Both the position numbers and the translations under genes were made by a program. Below, piece by piece: positions 45,106-57,743 of a stretch of DNA of 64,000 nucleotides. Under the pieces are notes generated by a model. That model saw nothing but the letters and a program-made list of their open reading frames with translations. It was not told the DNA's origin and ran no database searches. The stretch is from Tolypeutes matacus (Eukaryota; Chordata; Mammalia; Cingulata; Chlamyphoridae): NCBI GenBank assembly GCA_026826555.1, contig JAKSZT010053764.1:39038566-39102565 (forward strand). The letters are read 5' to 3'. Position 1 is the stretch's first letter, and each line of letters begins with the position of its first letter.

Positions 45106-46734
45106 ATTCCCTGCCTGGCTACCTCCCCACTTTCTCTCACTGTTGAGGTCCCAGTGTTCACCTGCATCCTGCCACTCTGTTAGCCTAGAGCCCTTCAGAT
45201 TTCTCTAGAGGGAGTCAGACACCATCCCCCAGACTCAAAGGGTCAGACATCAAGGTCTCCAATGGTCTCTTGAAGCCTAGTGCACTAAGTAAGAGAAACA
45301 CCCCACCTCTCCTCCATGAGGGATGGGAATGAGAGAGCACAGTTCTCTCCAAAGAAACCGCTACCTGATTTCAGTCTTTTTTGTGGCCTTTCCAACCTCT
45401 TGTAGACCAGAGGGGTCAGCTACGATCTCTAAACCTGCACTTAAATGTCAGCTTAGGAGGCTGAGCCCCCTAACTCAGGAGTGTGAGAGAGCTGACACCT
45501 ACTGTTTGGAGGCTCCTGACAACTCTAAGACACAATCCCCTTTTAATGTCTTGTAATATTCAGTACACACACACAGTCTTTTCTTCATCTTCCAAGTAAG
45601 GTCAGCAGAAAAGGAAAACAGGGAAGACCATCATCTTCCAGCTTACAGAAATATTTATGAGAAAACTATTACCCACGTGTGAAGCTTTCCCCACCACTGT
45701 CTCCCACCGTTCTCTCAGTTTTCATCTTTCATAGCAACATTAATGTGATATTGCCATTTCTATCCACGATGTAGAATCAAGGCTTTCTGAAAGGAGAAGT
45801 CCTTGGTGCAAGACAAAGAACCCACCAGGCAAAGAAAAAGAGGAAAAAGAAAGCACAAGGCAGCTCTGCCATCACACCTGACCCTGAGGCCCCAGACTGA
45901 GCAGAGCTTTCATCAAATCAGCTCTCTGACCAATTATGTCCTTAGAGTCCACACTGCTGATTAAAATTCAGAGTAAATAAGCATTGCAGGACTTGAGTGG
46001 TTTCTGAAGATGTTAGAAAAGAGTTGACAAAGTCATGTAGCAAGAGATACTGAACAAATATGCCAGAAGCTACTAAGAGGTCCTTGGCAATCACACACAT
46101 AGAAAACATTTCACTCCCAGTGAGATTGTTGAAATAATAATTTTCGATGATTTGTTAATAGTTAAAAGCATCTGTTTCTTTCTTAGGCAATTTTGGATTG
46201 TTTAGTCTTTTTCATGATTTTTTTCTTTCCTTTTAAGAAGCACTGTGGACATCAATGGAGATAAAGCATCTTGGCAATGGTCATCCATGGAGTTGTTGTG
46301 GCCTGTCCAATGGCCAAGGGTACCACATTGCTAGCTGGTCCTCCAGATTGCTGTTCATGCAGAAACGTAGGCCTAAATTAAATTAAAGGAGAATCAAGGA
46401 GATTAAGAGAACATGAAAGAAATACATAAGAAAGGACCAAAATCCACTGTGGGCCAGAAACTCCAACTCTCCTTACGTATTTTGGTATCTCCTCTTCTCA
46501 AATAAAAGGAACTAGAAAGGGGAGGGCTAGTGGAGGTATACTAGGAGAGGGGAGCACACTACATCTTCAAACAGCAGCTGGCTCAAGACCCTCAGGGCAA
46601 AACAAAAGTGAGACACTGAAATAGAAAGAACTGAAACCAGAAAGAAGGTTTAGAAAATTACTGACAATAATGAACCGAAATTTTGTAAACAGAAAAAAAT
46701 ACTCCCATAAAATAAATATTATTTTTAATGCATG
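45106..46734. other. Unique DNA
   Basis: No repeat or exon recognised in 1.6 kb. A short (CA)n run lies at 45565-45575. Confidence 0.45.
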
Positions 46735-47190
46735 TGTTCCAAGGCTTAGCCTCAATGATATTTATCTTGGGGTTGTTTATAGTTATAAAAAATTAGAAAC
46801 AGCTTAAGTGGCCAACAATATTGAAATAATGGTTAAGTAAATTATGGTCATCTAGACCACAGAACGATGTGCAACCATTACAAATTATATATACAAATAT
46901 ACTTATTGACATGGCAAGAAGTTCATAATATGTTGGTAAGTAAAAAAAAAAAAAAAAAAAAAAAATGCAGGTTGTAAAGAATATAGGCAAATTGATCACA
47001 ATTTGTTTAAATAATTTATATATGTATATTTAGATATATATATGTAGAAAAACATCCAGGAGAATGTGCTTCAATAAGTTTTAAGTAGTTCTCTTTGAAT
47101 AATAAAATTATAATTTATAGGTGATATTAATTTTCTATTTTTTTCTTTAATACTTTTAACATTTTCTTCAAGGACAAATTATCTACATAT
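46735..47190 (+). mobile_element. Old LINE-1 (L1M-type) 3' end, sense
   Basis: 'aaaattagaaacagcttaag', 'tggccaacaatattgaaata', 'atggttaagtaaattatggt' and 'gatgtgcaaccattacaaat' match the common end of L1M ORF2 and 3' UTR in sense. An A24 run at 46942-46965 interrupts the 3' UTR text. Confidence 0.85.
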
Positions 47191-47639
47191 TTATCAGGTA
47201 ATTATAATATGTAAAATATTATGAAAATAGGACATTTTAGGAGAGAAAGTAAAGCTGTGGCTACACGCCAGGTGTGTTGTATGAAGATTTAGTAGCTCTG
47301 CAGCCAGAGCTGGGCACTTGCGTGTACTGCAAGATCAGAGAAACTCTTACTTTAAGGCAGTGGGAAGTGGGGAAGGGTATTTCCTGTCATTTCTGTGCTG
47401 CTTGCCTGAGGACTAAAGCAAATGGAAATTTGAGGAAGGAAGGAGTCCATGTTTTTGAAACTCTTGTGTACGACATCTGTTATAAAGTACATGATACTAT
47501 GCTATCCTGTGATGACACAGTGGTAAAGCTTCAAGGAGCACTGGGACATAACAAAAAGAGTGGTTGTCTAAGATATAGCAGAAAGAGGTCCTGCCCCCAA
47601 CTCTGCCACTTAAACTTGTTGGATCTCAGATAATTCCGG
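47191..47639. other. Unassigned DNA with a 119-codon open stretch
   Basis: An open stretch on the plus strand (47274-47633) begins at GTG and resembles no protein family known to me. I treat it as chance. Confidence 0.4.
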
Positions 47640-48830
47640 TTCAAGTCAACGAGCATTTATTGAGCACATATGGGAGGCACTGAGTTCAACACTAACATGA
47701 AAAGGTGAATATGATATTTTTCACACACTTGAATAACTCAAAGCCTAGCCAGGAAGTTAAGCAAATAAACAAATGGCTGTTATTAAACAGTCGGATACAC
47801 ATTACAATGGAGGTTTGAATAAAATACTATGGGATCACAGTAAATGGTGGGAGGTCATCTCTTCTTTCAAGGTAGGTAGGGTCTGGGCATTAGATATCAA
47901 AAACAACTAACGAAAGAAGATAACTTTTAAGTTGGGTCTTGAAAGACAAAGCAGGAAACCGCATGCCAGGCAAGTCATTTTGCCTTTTTGGGCCTCAGTT
48001 TCCTCATTCTTAAAACGAGGGCTTGACCAGAATAGTCTCCACAAAGACATTGCTCAGAGAGCCTGTCCTCCTGCGAGTCGCTCCAGCATTAGTCATGCTG
48101 CTAACATGCAATCCCGATTTCCTCATCAGAGTCAACGAGCAGAAGTGGTGTCAGATTAAGTGAAGTGGGACAGGGCAGGTGACACCATGTAATGGGGGAC
48201 CTACCCAGTCTCTACCCAGATGATTGACCTGGGACTCATTGGGAGAGTGGGATTATGGCAAAGATGAGGAGAGAGGTGACAGCAGAGAGAAGAGCATATG
48301 CAAAGGCCAGGAGGAAACAAGGTATGTGTGAGGACCTGAAAGAAGGCCAGTGTGGAGATTAGCGAGAGAGCTGTGTGGGTGGGATGAGGCTGCAGCAGGA
48401 GGTAGGCACACAATCATGCAAGCCCTCATGGGCTATGCTGAAAGGATTTGGCCTTCAATCTAAAAGTCTTAGGGAGCCATTGAAGTGCTTTAAATGAGGA
48501 AGGGAGGGGAGAGGTCCTACGATTTGCATTTTGATGAGAACATGTAGGGAACAGATTGAAGCTAGTATATGAGGGAAACCATTAACAGGCTATTGCAGAA
48601 GTCCATGCAAGAGATGATGATGGCTTTGAACTAGGATGGTGGTGGTGATGAAAAAAGAAGTAAGTATATTTGAAAACTATTTAGAGGGCAGAGTCAGTTA
48701 AGTCCTTGGACTGGGTATTGGAACTGAAGATTTGTGAGTTATCAAGAATAATTCCTAGTTTGTGGTCTTGTACTCCCAAATGGATATTGCTTCCATCCAC
48801 CAAGAAAAGAAACACTTGAAAAGGACCAGG
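47640..48830 (-). repeat. Ancient LINE (L2/CR1-class), antisense, about 1.2 kb
   Basis: It opens with 'gcatttattgagcacatatg', the reversed L2-type 3' end. Further right, 'ggctattgcagaagtccatg' and 'agagatgatgatggctttga' are the reverse complement of the S-R-L-D-Y-C-N type reverse-transcriptase C-terminal text of CR1/L2 elements. A MIR fragment interrupts it near 47960-48080. Confidence 0.6.
47960..48080 (+). repeat. MIR SINE fragment, sense, nested
   Basis: 'cattttgcctttttgggcct', 'cagtttcctcattcttaaaa' and the following 'cgagggcttgaccagaatag' match the MIR core in sense, inside the reversed ancient LINE. Confidence 0.65.
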
Positions 48831-50199
48831 TTTTAGGTCAGCTGAGCATGATGGAGTGAGGAAAATGGGGGATGCAATAGAGTTTTTTTTTCAATTATTG
48901 ACATATTGAGTTAGGTGGTTAAATCAAGGGAAACTTATTGGTGAACTCAAAGGCAAGCCTACTGGGTTACTTTGAAACAATTAAAATTAGATAAAATAAG
49001 TCCATTCTTGGTACTCCAAATGCCAGTCAGTTTGATCATTCTTCCAAATAGATATTCATATACCAACTTCCCTGGAAGACAGTTGCCAGTTTGCATTACC
49101 ATACCTCTTGCCATCTTCTACTTCCAATTTTTCACTTTTCCCTCTTGAGACTGCTTTAGAAATTGTGTGATCAGAAGGATAGTATCAAATTAAATTGGCT
49201 ATTGAAGCTATAATTCTATTGTCTGTACACGGTTTCTCAACTTTTCAAGTTTGTACTACTTAGGAACTGTAGTACACATCCCCATTCTAGTGAGAACACT
49301 AGAAATGTTTCAAAACTGCAGAAGACTTAAAGGTAGGCAGACCAGCATTGCATAGGAAATAGGAAAAATAATATCATGTTAGATGAAAATGGGGAAATAT
49401 AAGCAACCCTTTTAATCTAAAACAGGAAAGAGAACAAAACAAAGATGCTTAAACAATCTAAAATTTCTGATTTCGAACTGGTGGGATGGAAGATAAATCC
49501 ACATATTAGAAGACTTGGTTGTCAGATATTTCTCAACATTAGAAACAAGGAGCAAAATAGTGGGGGAAATAAAGAATGGAGAAGAAACAAATGGAAAATA
49601 GCTATCTTTGAGACTAAGCCTAAAATCAAAGCTGATGGTTGTTGGTATAAATTCATCATTTACTGACCAAATCTGTTTTTCAATCACCCCATTTCTCCCA
49701 TACCTTTCAGAACTTTTAGACATAATTAGTTTCATAATATTGTCATGATATCCTACTTCTTAGGAAGTCATTTTTTAAAAATCAGCATGTTACTTAGCTG
49801 TGAAGAATTCAGAAAAATCTTCTGGGACCCCTTGTTATGTGGTGGATGGTGATGTTTAGGAGGATGTCAATGGTATAATGCAAGTACAGCCTTCTCTCTG
49901 CTTACTGCACATGTTATTAACAAAGGGAGAAAACTAATAACAACCCACTTACAATGTGCTCTATACAGTCTAAATCCTTCTATAAAATATCTCAGGCTAA
50001 CACCATTCTCTGATCCAACTAACCTTGGCTGCCATGAATTCTTCCACCCCTTTCCTCTAATTAATTCATTTGGGAGCTAATTAAAGACAAAAATTCAGGG
50101 AACCTAGGCTAAGTGAAGGGTGTTTATTAATCAATAATTATTTGACAAGCAATTTTTAACCCATTATATTCCCCCAAGAACTGAGTGCCATTTAGTAAA
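48831..50199. other. Unique AT-rich DNA
   Basis: No repeat or exon recognised. Short matches near 49225-49300 hint at an old DNA-transposon terminus, but not enough to call. Confidence 0.4.
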
Positions 50200-50400
50200 A
50201 TACAGCATTTGCAAAATAAATAACCACTTTTATGATACCTTTATTGAGTAGGTCAATATTGTTATCTTAATTTTCCAGGTGAAAGAGAAACAGAAAAATA
50301 ACTTTGTCTGGCTCACATAGTGAATCAGAACTTATTATTGTAAGGTACTGTATTCTGACCTCATCCATAAGGCATGAGTCTATTGCTCTGAAGTTCAACA
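50200..50400 (-). repeat. MIR SINE, antisense, diverged
   Basis: 'gttatcttaattttccaggt', 'gaaagagaaacagaaaaata' and 'actttgtctggctcacatag' follow the reversed MIR core. Weak. Confidence 0.55.
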
Positions 50401-50724
50401 AATATAGATCAAAGCTTTCCTTGTCTTTCCAGAAAAAAAATTCTGTATTTTTTCCCCACAAAATGCCATGACCATCTCAATTGAAACACTTCTCACATTA
50501 CATTATAATTAGTTATTTGCATTATCAATCTCACTAGTTCAGCATTTACCAATTTGATATCCATCAGAACATAACACACATGCCTCAAAAAGGGAATAAA
50601 AGGTACAGTGGTTAAATAAATTGGGAGAAATATGGGTTAAATGCATTTAAACAGATTTCTTATTGTAGGTCTTCTCAGGAGCCTTTAAAATGTTAATATG
50701 CATTATGAACCCAAAGAATGAGAT

Positions 50725-50845
50725 ACAACATTTCTCAATTTTATTTGACCGTAGAACTTTTTCTCATTAAACACATTAATTTAATCATTAATCTCTCCAG
50801 AATGATGGTCAGAGAACACAGTTTGGGAAACACTGTGCTACATCT
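50725..50845 (+). mobile_element. hAT-Charlie MITE remnant
   Basis: 'catttctcaattttatttga' at one side and 'gaacacagtttgggaaacac' plus 'tgtg' at the other are reminiscent of the inverted termini of hAT-Charlie MITEs. The interior is diverged. Confidence 0.45.
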
Positions 50846-51059
50846 TGAGTTGATCTAATTCACTATGTGCTCTCTAGGCCAACAATGTCCCAATTTCTAT
50901 TTCAAGCTCAGGTCTTCAAGGACTCCAGACTCATATATCCAACTATTTGACATATTCACTTGGTCACCCAGCATATCCAAAATTGAACTTCAGATCTTTC
51001 CCCCAAAACCCATTCTACCCACAGTTTTCCCATCTCAGTAGATGCCAAATTTTTCTTTC

Positions 51060-51870
51060 CAGTGGTTCAGGCCAAAGTCTTTGGAGTCATTTTTGACTCT
51101 TTCCCTCATCTAATCCATCTGAAAATAGCATTTGCTCCACCTTTAAAAAATATACAAAATCTGGCCACTTCTCCCACCACCACAGCTCCTATCTTGTTCT
51201 ATCCCCTGGAATCTTATAATAGGCTCCTACCTGGTCTTCCTTTGCCCGCCTTGGCCCTCTACTCTCCTCTAGTCTGGATGCAGCATTTAGACAGATCCTC
51301 CTAAAACATAAGTCTGATCATGTCCCCCTGCCCCCCCCCTCAAAAGTCTACAATGGCTCCCCATTTCACTCATAGAAGAAACCAAAGTCTTACCAGGACA
51401 TGGAAGGTACCACATAATCTAGGTCCCCGTTATGTGTCTGACTTCATCTCACTCTCTTTCTCCCTTTTTCTCTCTCCCTCCCTCCCTCCCTCCTTCCCTC
51501 CCTTCTCTCCTCCAGATACAATTGACCCCAAGCTAATGTTCAAAAATACCATGCACATGCTGCCTTAGGCTTTGCAATGGCTGTCCCGTTTGATCAGAGC
51601 ATTTTAGCCACATGGTTAACTTTCTTACCTCTCAACTATTTGTTCAAATCTCACTTTCTCAATGAGGTCTATCCTGACCTTTGTACTTAAAATTGCAACC
51701 ACCCCAGTTCCCCAAACCTCCATTTCCCCTTACCTTTCTTTCCTTTTTATTTTTCCCATAGCACTTGAATATAAGCTCCATGTTCAGTTCATTGATATTG
51801 CCCAAGCAACAAGAACAGTACAGGGCACACAATACATGTTCAATAAGTGTTTGTTGAATGCATGAGTATT
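51060..51870 (+). repeat. L2 LINE, end of ORF2 and 3' region, sense
   Basis: 'tctttggagtcatttttgac' begins the C-terminal coding remnant: the open piece 51062-51304 carries VFGVIFDSFPHL followed by a P-rich stretch. Then come 'caatggctccccatttcact', the pyrimidine tract (51450-51515), 'tttgttcaaatctcactttc' and the 3' end 'caataagtgtttgttgaatg'. About 800 bp, the best preserved L2 in the window. Confidence 0.88.
51450..51515 (+). repeat. Pyrimidine tract (TCCC/TTCC)n
   Basis: An almost pure C/T run of about 65 bp inside the L2. Mirror-like purine-pyrimidine tracts can form triplex DNA. Confidence 0.9.
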
Positions 51871-52559
51871 GAATGAATATTCAATACGTACTGTGTGCTA
51901 AATATGCTCAGACTGGTTTACCACGGTTCTTTTATGTGGCTGAGCACTATGGGTAGAAAGCCAAACATTATGATCTTTTCTATTCAAGTGAAATGATTTT
52001 TTTTCTTCATGATGCAGTCAAAGCCAATGTGCTATAATTCTGTTTCATTCACTTGTACTATTCAAAAGATTTTGTAGCCAATAAAATGTTGGTTTTCATG
52101 AACTTATTGGTTAAATAGAAGGATGGTGTACAGTTATGGAAATAAAATATCAAAACATCTGCCGACATATATTTTTCTCTTTAAAGTGAGAAAAAAATCA
52201 GCTGTACTAATAATTAATTTACTCATTGACACCAACACCCTCATTCTAGCCATATATCTCATAGCACTGTGGGATGGCAGGTTTCTGAAGGAAAAATGAA
52301 GGGAAGGGGCTTCACAGCCAGGGACTCCCTCCATCATTTGTTCATTTTCAACACATTGTAACATATTGTAGTCAAGTTAAGAGTAAAAAGAATTTATAAT
52401 TTATATTATTTATCTAGTATTAAATAAACTAGCTTTCAAAAATTAGACCAGTATCTTAAAAGATTTCTTCCATGAACTCATGGATAAAGGACAATACTAA
52501 AAATGCAACAAACAAACAAATGAGCAAAAGGAAAATGGCAGAAGTGAGAACTCTCTTGT
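51871..52559. other. No recognised feature
   Basis: Unique AT-rich DNA; no exon supported. Confidence 0.4.
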
Positions 52560-52740
52560 ATTATGATCTATTCATTAGCCTTATTATCAGGTAAAAACAA
52601 TGATGATCCAATAATGACAAAACTCTTGAGAATTGTTGAAGGTGAATGATAACCTCAAGGAGTTTCATTATAATATTCTTTCTACTTTGTGTATGTTTAA
52701 AATTTTCCATAATTAAATGCTTAAAATTTTTAAATTGGCT
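52560..52740 (+). mobile_element. Old L1 3' UTR, sense
   Basis: 'tcattataatattctttcta', 'ctttgtgtatgtttaaaatt' and 'ttccataattaaatgct' match the 3' end of old L1M subfamilies in sense. Confidence 0.7.
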
Positions 52741-54324
52741 AGAAACACATTTTGAAATACAAATATCATCCAGTCTCATTAACACTAAATTTCTCTAAGT
52801 GCTTATTGTGCCCTGAGAGTTGAGATATAAAGATGTGAAGCCATCAAAAGTAGCAAGTCTTTTCAAAATTGTGTATCTTTCATCTTTAATTTTTATATAT
52901 TTCTAGGTCTGTTTTATAACCCACAAAATACATCAGCACAATAGCATGGGGCAATGATTTTTATATAATTATATATATATCTAGTGGGGATGCACATAAC
53001 CAACACGTTTAAATGATGGGAATGTTTGGAAGCTCACTGTGATTAAATGGTAAATGGACGAGATATATAATATGTGAAATATGGAGGATACCAAAAAAGA
53101 TATTGAGGCCAAATTGGTACTGGGGCAGTGGGGAGGTTAATAATATTAAGAAGTATTTTCAAGTTTAATGCATACATGCATTATTTGTATACACAAACAT
53201 TATTCATAAAGTTGGTAAAGCTCTTTGAAACCCTTTGGGATGAAATGCACATAAAGCAGTATATTATTAATATTACTATTTTATCTCATACTTGTGTTTC
53301 TATATAAAGCTGCCAAAGAAATCTTTTAATGGAGTCTCATTTCTTATGCAACTTATATCAGTCTCCATTTGAAGAGAAGTACATTAATCTAAATTATTGA
53401 GATGCGTTTTAATTTGGTTGGACAATACCAAAGCTTGGAACAGCTCAAGAGTAAAAGAAAAAAAAATCAGCTCAGCCTGCTGAAAAAGAAATGTTAAATG
53501 ACCTGGGATAGTTGAGTACATATTTTTATTCTTCTATGTGCTTCTTCCACAAATCGGTGGGGTCGAGATGTCCTGCAATGAGGTTCTTAGAGTGTGGTGG
53601 AAGGATACATGCAGACTGAAAAAATCTTTTATTTTTATATTCATGTGACAATGGTTATATATTTTTTACAAGCATAATTTAATACCTTTACTTTGTAGTC
53701 TTTAATAAAAGACAAGAAGCCACCTTACTGGTTTCTCATCAAGAACAACAGCATTTGTTTCAGTGATTTCAGTGTGATATTTTGTCATTTTTTAAAATCA
53801 GCAAATCAAGTAGAAGTAGGATTAAAGGGTTCTCATGACCTGGGAAATGGTCTGCAACCCAGAAAACTAGGAGAACCATGGTGGTGGGAACTAAGCTTTA
53901 ATGTTTTCATTCTGCTTTTACTCCACATTCACTACAATTTTAGACAAACTGTAGGGACTGAAAATATGCCTGTACTCTTGGCTCCAGGGACTTAAAAGAT
54001 GCTGGAGTGGGAGAACACATGTCCGTTCACAGTTGGGTGACCAGGACTTCTGTCCTGACAGTCTTTCCCTCTTTTCCTCCTATCTTATCCCACTTCCTAA
54101 TCGCACCCTTTCGATAACAAACAGCTGAAAATGTTTTCTCTGTCCAGGTGGGTGAGCATCTGTGTCTCTCAAGAAGCACCAAGACTTATTCATTTGAACT
54201 CTCAGGACCGAACGCCCAAAAGGAATTGCTCTGGTTCTACCACTGTCTCATAGATGATCCAGAGCCTGAACTTTCCCATCCATAAAATAAGCACATGTTT
54301 CAACATGGTATTGCAAAGGGGCAA
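52741..54324. other. Repeat-poor DNA
   Basis: No repeat recognised. The part at about 53300-53520 has enhancer-like AT-rich words ('acattaatctaaattattga', 'gatgcgttttaatttgg'). Confidence 0.4.
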
Positions 54325-54585
54325 GATCAGATAGAAGTTAAGAGAACCTAATCTGCTTGTGAAACCTGCTTGGGTTAAATTTCAATTCCACTGAGAACAA
54401 GTTGTGAGGACTTAGGTACATTGCTTAACTGCTCTGAGCCTCAGTTTTCTCACTTGTAAAACAGGATAATATTAACAGTACTTACATCATAGGCTTGGGG
54501 TATGGGTTAAGTAAATTACTCTTTGTGAAGCGCCTAGAGCAGTGCCTATGTCTGTGATAAGTACTCAATAAATGGGAGCCATTAT
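54325..54585 (+). repeat. MIR SINE, sense, near full length
   Basis: 'gggttaaatttcaattccac', 'attgcttaactgctctgagc', 'ctcagttttctcacttgtaa', 'gcgcctagagcagtgcctat' and 'ctcaataaatgggagcc' run in complete MIR order. The best preserved MIR in the window. Confidence 0.95.
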
Positions 54586-54660
54586 TAAGAAATCAAACAA
54601 AATTTCTAATACAAATTGTCCAAATCCAAGGGACCCACATGTAATTTGGAATAAAACAAT

Positions 54661-55142
54661 TGTATTAGTTTTTTATTTCTGCTGTAACAAATCACCACAC
54701 ACTTGGTGGCTTGGAACCACACAAATTATTCTGTAGTTCAGAAGTCCAACACGGGTCTCACTGAGCTAAAATCAAGGTATCGGCAGGGCTGTGTTCTTTC
54801 TGGAGGCTCTGGGGGAGATTCCTTTTCCTTGCTTTTTCCAGCTTCCCAAGGCTGCCTGCATTCCTTGGTTCGTGGCCTCTTCCTCCATCTTCAAAGTCAG
54901 CAACGGCAGGCTGGCAACACTCTGACTTGCTCTTCCGCTCCCTCTTCCACATTTAAGGACCTTTGTGATTGCATTGTGCCCACTCAGATAATTCAGCATA
55001 ATCTTTCTATTTCAATGTCAACTGCATAGCTACCTTAATTCTATCTGCAATCTTAACTCCCTCTTGCCATGTAAGTAACATATTCACAGGTTTGAGGGGT
55101 TAGGATGTGGACATTTCCAGGACCATTATTTTGCCTCCCACA
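54661..55142 (-). mobile_element. Solo LTR (MaLR/ERVL, MLT-type), antisense
   Basis: It starts TGTATTAG and ends CCCACA in plus orientation (TG...CA) and is flanked by a perfect 5 bp duplication ACAAT (54656-54660 and 55143-55147). Inside are 'ctgctgtaacaaatcaccac', 'acttggtggcttggaaccac' and 'ggtttgaggggttaggatgt', the reversed layout of MLT-type LTRs. No internal genes. Confidence 0.9.
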
Positions 55143-55147
55143 ACAAT

Positions 55148-56756
55148 TAAACAGAACTCCATTTCCCCCAGGGCAATGCAAATAGATTTTTTAAAAACTT
55201 CCCTTGAATAGCCAGAAGGGATGACAGGACAAATAGGAAACTATCAGAAAGTAGAGAGCTTCTCCTAAAAAATGAAAGTTCTCAGGAACTACTCAGAACA
55301 AATGTTATCTTTCCACAAGAAAAGATCAGCATTCACAAGAGAAACTTGCAGAGAATATTTGAATCTGAGAAGGACTTTATGGATTTATGGTAATAAAAAT
55401 TAGGATCCAAAATAGCTAGAATTAAAAAACTATTAAAGATGAAGGCTACATTTAAGGTTGAACTTTGAGTCATTGCAGATACATAGACCAATATTCTTTA
55501 GGATTTATGAAGCAAGAGGAAGTGACCAATGTTACTATGGGGTGCAGACTGCTTTGGCCAACACAGAACCATCTAGAAAAACAAAGAGGAGGAAGGATCA
55601 GATTATACCAGGTCTGGCTGGAGATATAACCAAGCCCCTATGAGGGGGATGGATGGTTAACACCAGAACCCCTCTAGATACTCTCTGCACTAATGCCTTT
55701 GCATTACTACATGATAAAATGTAGTGAAATGCATCCACTGAAGTTTATTTGTGAGGCTGAGCTGCCAGTATGAAGAGACTCAATGAGAATGCCGGTAGCT
55801 GGTGTGTATACATTTATATTTAAATCAACTCTAATCACCATAAATGTTTTTCCCACAATGTGTATTTCATATAGAGGTTTGATTCTAAAAATTAACCAAG
55901 GCCTAAATTACCCTTGAAAATCCATTCAACAGAATTGAATTGATCAGGACATAGACAATTTGGAGTTTAAAAACCATCAAGTCATTTATATTATTCTCTT
56001 TACATTTTGGCTTCTGTGGGATTATCAAGGCCAAAATCTAATTTGATTGCAGTGATTTTTTTCAGAGCAAATAATGGAAATATTTTCCCATTTTTGTTAT
56101 ATTTGTTAAGTGTGAATTCCTTTGCTATGTTTAGATGCTAGTATATACTTTAAAAGGGGGTACTTAAATCAGACAGATCTGAGCAAACTTTGTGGAACAG
56201 AGTCTATTGTCCTGATGAACAGATCATCTAGAAGTCTTCTTTATAGAATGGAGCCTGACCAGGACTATTTCCTGCTCTAGACACAAACCCCTGATTCAAA
56301 GTTAACAGGGAAGAGCAAAAGTTAAAGGAGTTGCAAGCTCTCTGCAGGTACCACAGCTCCTGTGGACATGTTCTGGGCCTCAGCATATTCGACTCTAAGG
56401 CCAAGTATGGCCTAGCAAATACTCTCCATATCTGTCCCCAGTAATAATGATGATGCTTCTCATTTCCAAGGTGATTTTCAGTTTTACAAGCCCTTCACAT
56501 ACAAAAGAAAACTTTTCTTGGTATATTGGTACATGCAGAAAATAAACATCTCCTCGGATCACTCTCTTTATGCCAAAAGTAACAAATACAGAAGTAACTA
56601 AGGTTTTGGTTGAGTCATTACCAGTGGTTATGCCAATTGTGAGTAACAAAAGGTCTCTGAGGGTTGTAGAAGGCTGTCGACAGTTGGTTTAGGCATCTTC
56701 CATCACAGTCTTGTTTTTGTTTCTAACTGTAGGAAACATTGATTCAAAGCCCAATC
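55148..56756. other. Unique DNA
   Basis: No repeat or exon recognised in 1.6 kb. AT-rich with a few CpGs. Confidence 0.45.
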
Positions 56757-56880
56757 TTATGATGTTATGCATGTTTATTTTGTACATTCACAACTTTTAC
56801 TATACACTTGTTATTTATGTATGTTCATGTATGAATGATATACTTCAATAAAAAATTAAAAATAAATAAATAAAAATACA
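56757..56880 (+). mobile_element. Lineage repeat 3' end (same family as 23225)
   Basis: 'gatgttatgcatgtttattt' through 'catgtatgaatgatatactt' and 'caataaaaaattaaaaataa' match 23225-23325 almost position for position, ending in an A-rich tail. A short 5'-truncated retroposed 3' end. Confidence 0.7.
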
Positions 56881-57437
56881 TTTTAAAAAGGCCAATCTGA
56901 AAAAATCTAATCACAGTTCTCCCTGAAACACATAACCCTTCCCATAACCATTATAAATCCAAAGAAGAAAGCAGCTTCTAGATTTTTCTTTTTGCAACAA
57001 GACTTGCTTTTTTTCTTCCCCAAATTAACAAAAGTAGCAGTTACCTTTAGAAAAGCAAGCAAGATTTCCAACATTAATGCTACATTTCAAGAGAATTTTC
57101 TTCAGAAGATAAAAGTGCCTTTCTGAGAAGAATCTATGTAAGGTTTCTCCGAGAGGCAGGGAAACAAGAGTTTACTGTCCCTCTTGGCAATGTCATAAAT
57201 TAAGAAGGTGATCAAGTCTGCCATTTCAATTTGTATCAGCCTGAAGGTCATGCAGAAGCATGTAGTAAATTCTGTTTCTGACTCAGGCTAATTGCAAAAC
57301 CAACCACTTCTTCCATTACGAAAACCTTAGTTTCGATCTCCACTATGGAATGTCGTTTTCAGCCATTAGTAGATTACTCTCTTGGGTTGAAGAAGGTTTG
57401 CCTTCTGCTCATTAAGATCCTAACAAGAGGAAACTAG
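56881..57437. other. No recognised feature
   Basis: Unique DNA upstream of the candidate coding stretch; no promoter element or CpG island. Confidence 0.4.
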
Positions 57438-57743
57438 TGTTTATATATTCCATCCAAAATCCTGGACCTATCTATACATCCACAATTATCTAATACTGTA
57501 AAAGTGGCATCACAGCAGTGGCAGCCAGCCACTTGGGAACAAGTTCTGAAGCCCTCTGAGGAGGAGGTAAAGACATCTTTATTTAATGACAACACTTTAA
57601 GGAAGCGCAAACACCATGCATCCCATCAACATTTCAGTCTCACCATTAAGCGACATGACTACCTGGCATTTTTTGTCTTTCTGACTTGCCTTTTTGTTTT
57701 AATCAAAATCCTGTTGAGAGAAAAGCAAGCGGATGGTAAATGA
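57438..57743 (+). CDS. Candidate exon of a small single-pass membrane protein (speculative)
   Basis: A stop-free frame runs from a TAG at 57435-57437 to TGA at 57741-57743. From the GTG at 57504 it would encode 79 residues: a polar N-terminal half with an acidic EEE at about residues 19-21, a basic patch RKRKHH at about 33-38, KRHDY just before a hydrophobic run of about 19 residues (AFFVFLTCLFVLIKILL, about 54-70), then REKQADGK. The charge pattern fits one membrane helix. There is no in-frame ATG, so a real gene needs a spliced upstream start or a non-AUG start. Possible borders are an AG at about 57521 preceded by a branch-like TCTAATAC, and a donor-like ATG|GTAAAT at about 57735. I do not recognise the protein. 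Chance is a serious alternative. Confidence 0.22.
   Translation, partial: CLYIPSKILDLSIHPQLSNTVKVASQQWQPATWEQVLKPSEEEVKTSLFNDNTLRKRKHHASHQHFSLTIKRHDYLAFFVFLTCLFVLIKILLREKQADGK

Noticed and set aside
47274..47633. 119-codon open frame on the plus strand
   Set aside because: Starts at GTG, matches no family that I know, has no exon borders and overlaps no conserved-looking motif. Kept only as a remark.
54703..55029. 108-codon open frame on the plus strand
   Set aside because: Lies within the antisense MLT-type LTR, which is non-coding.
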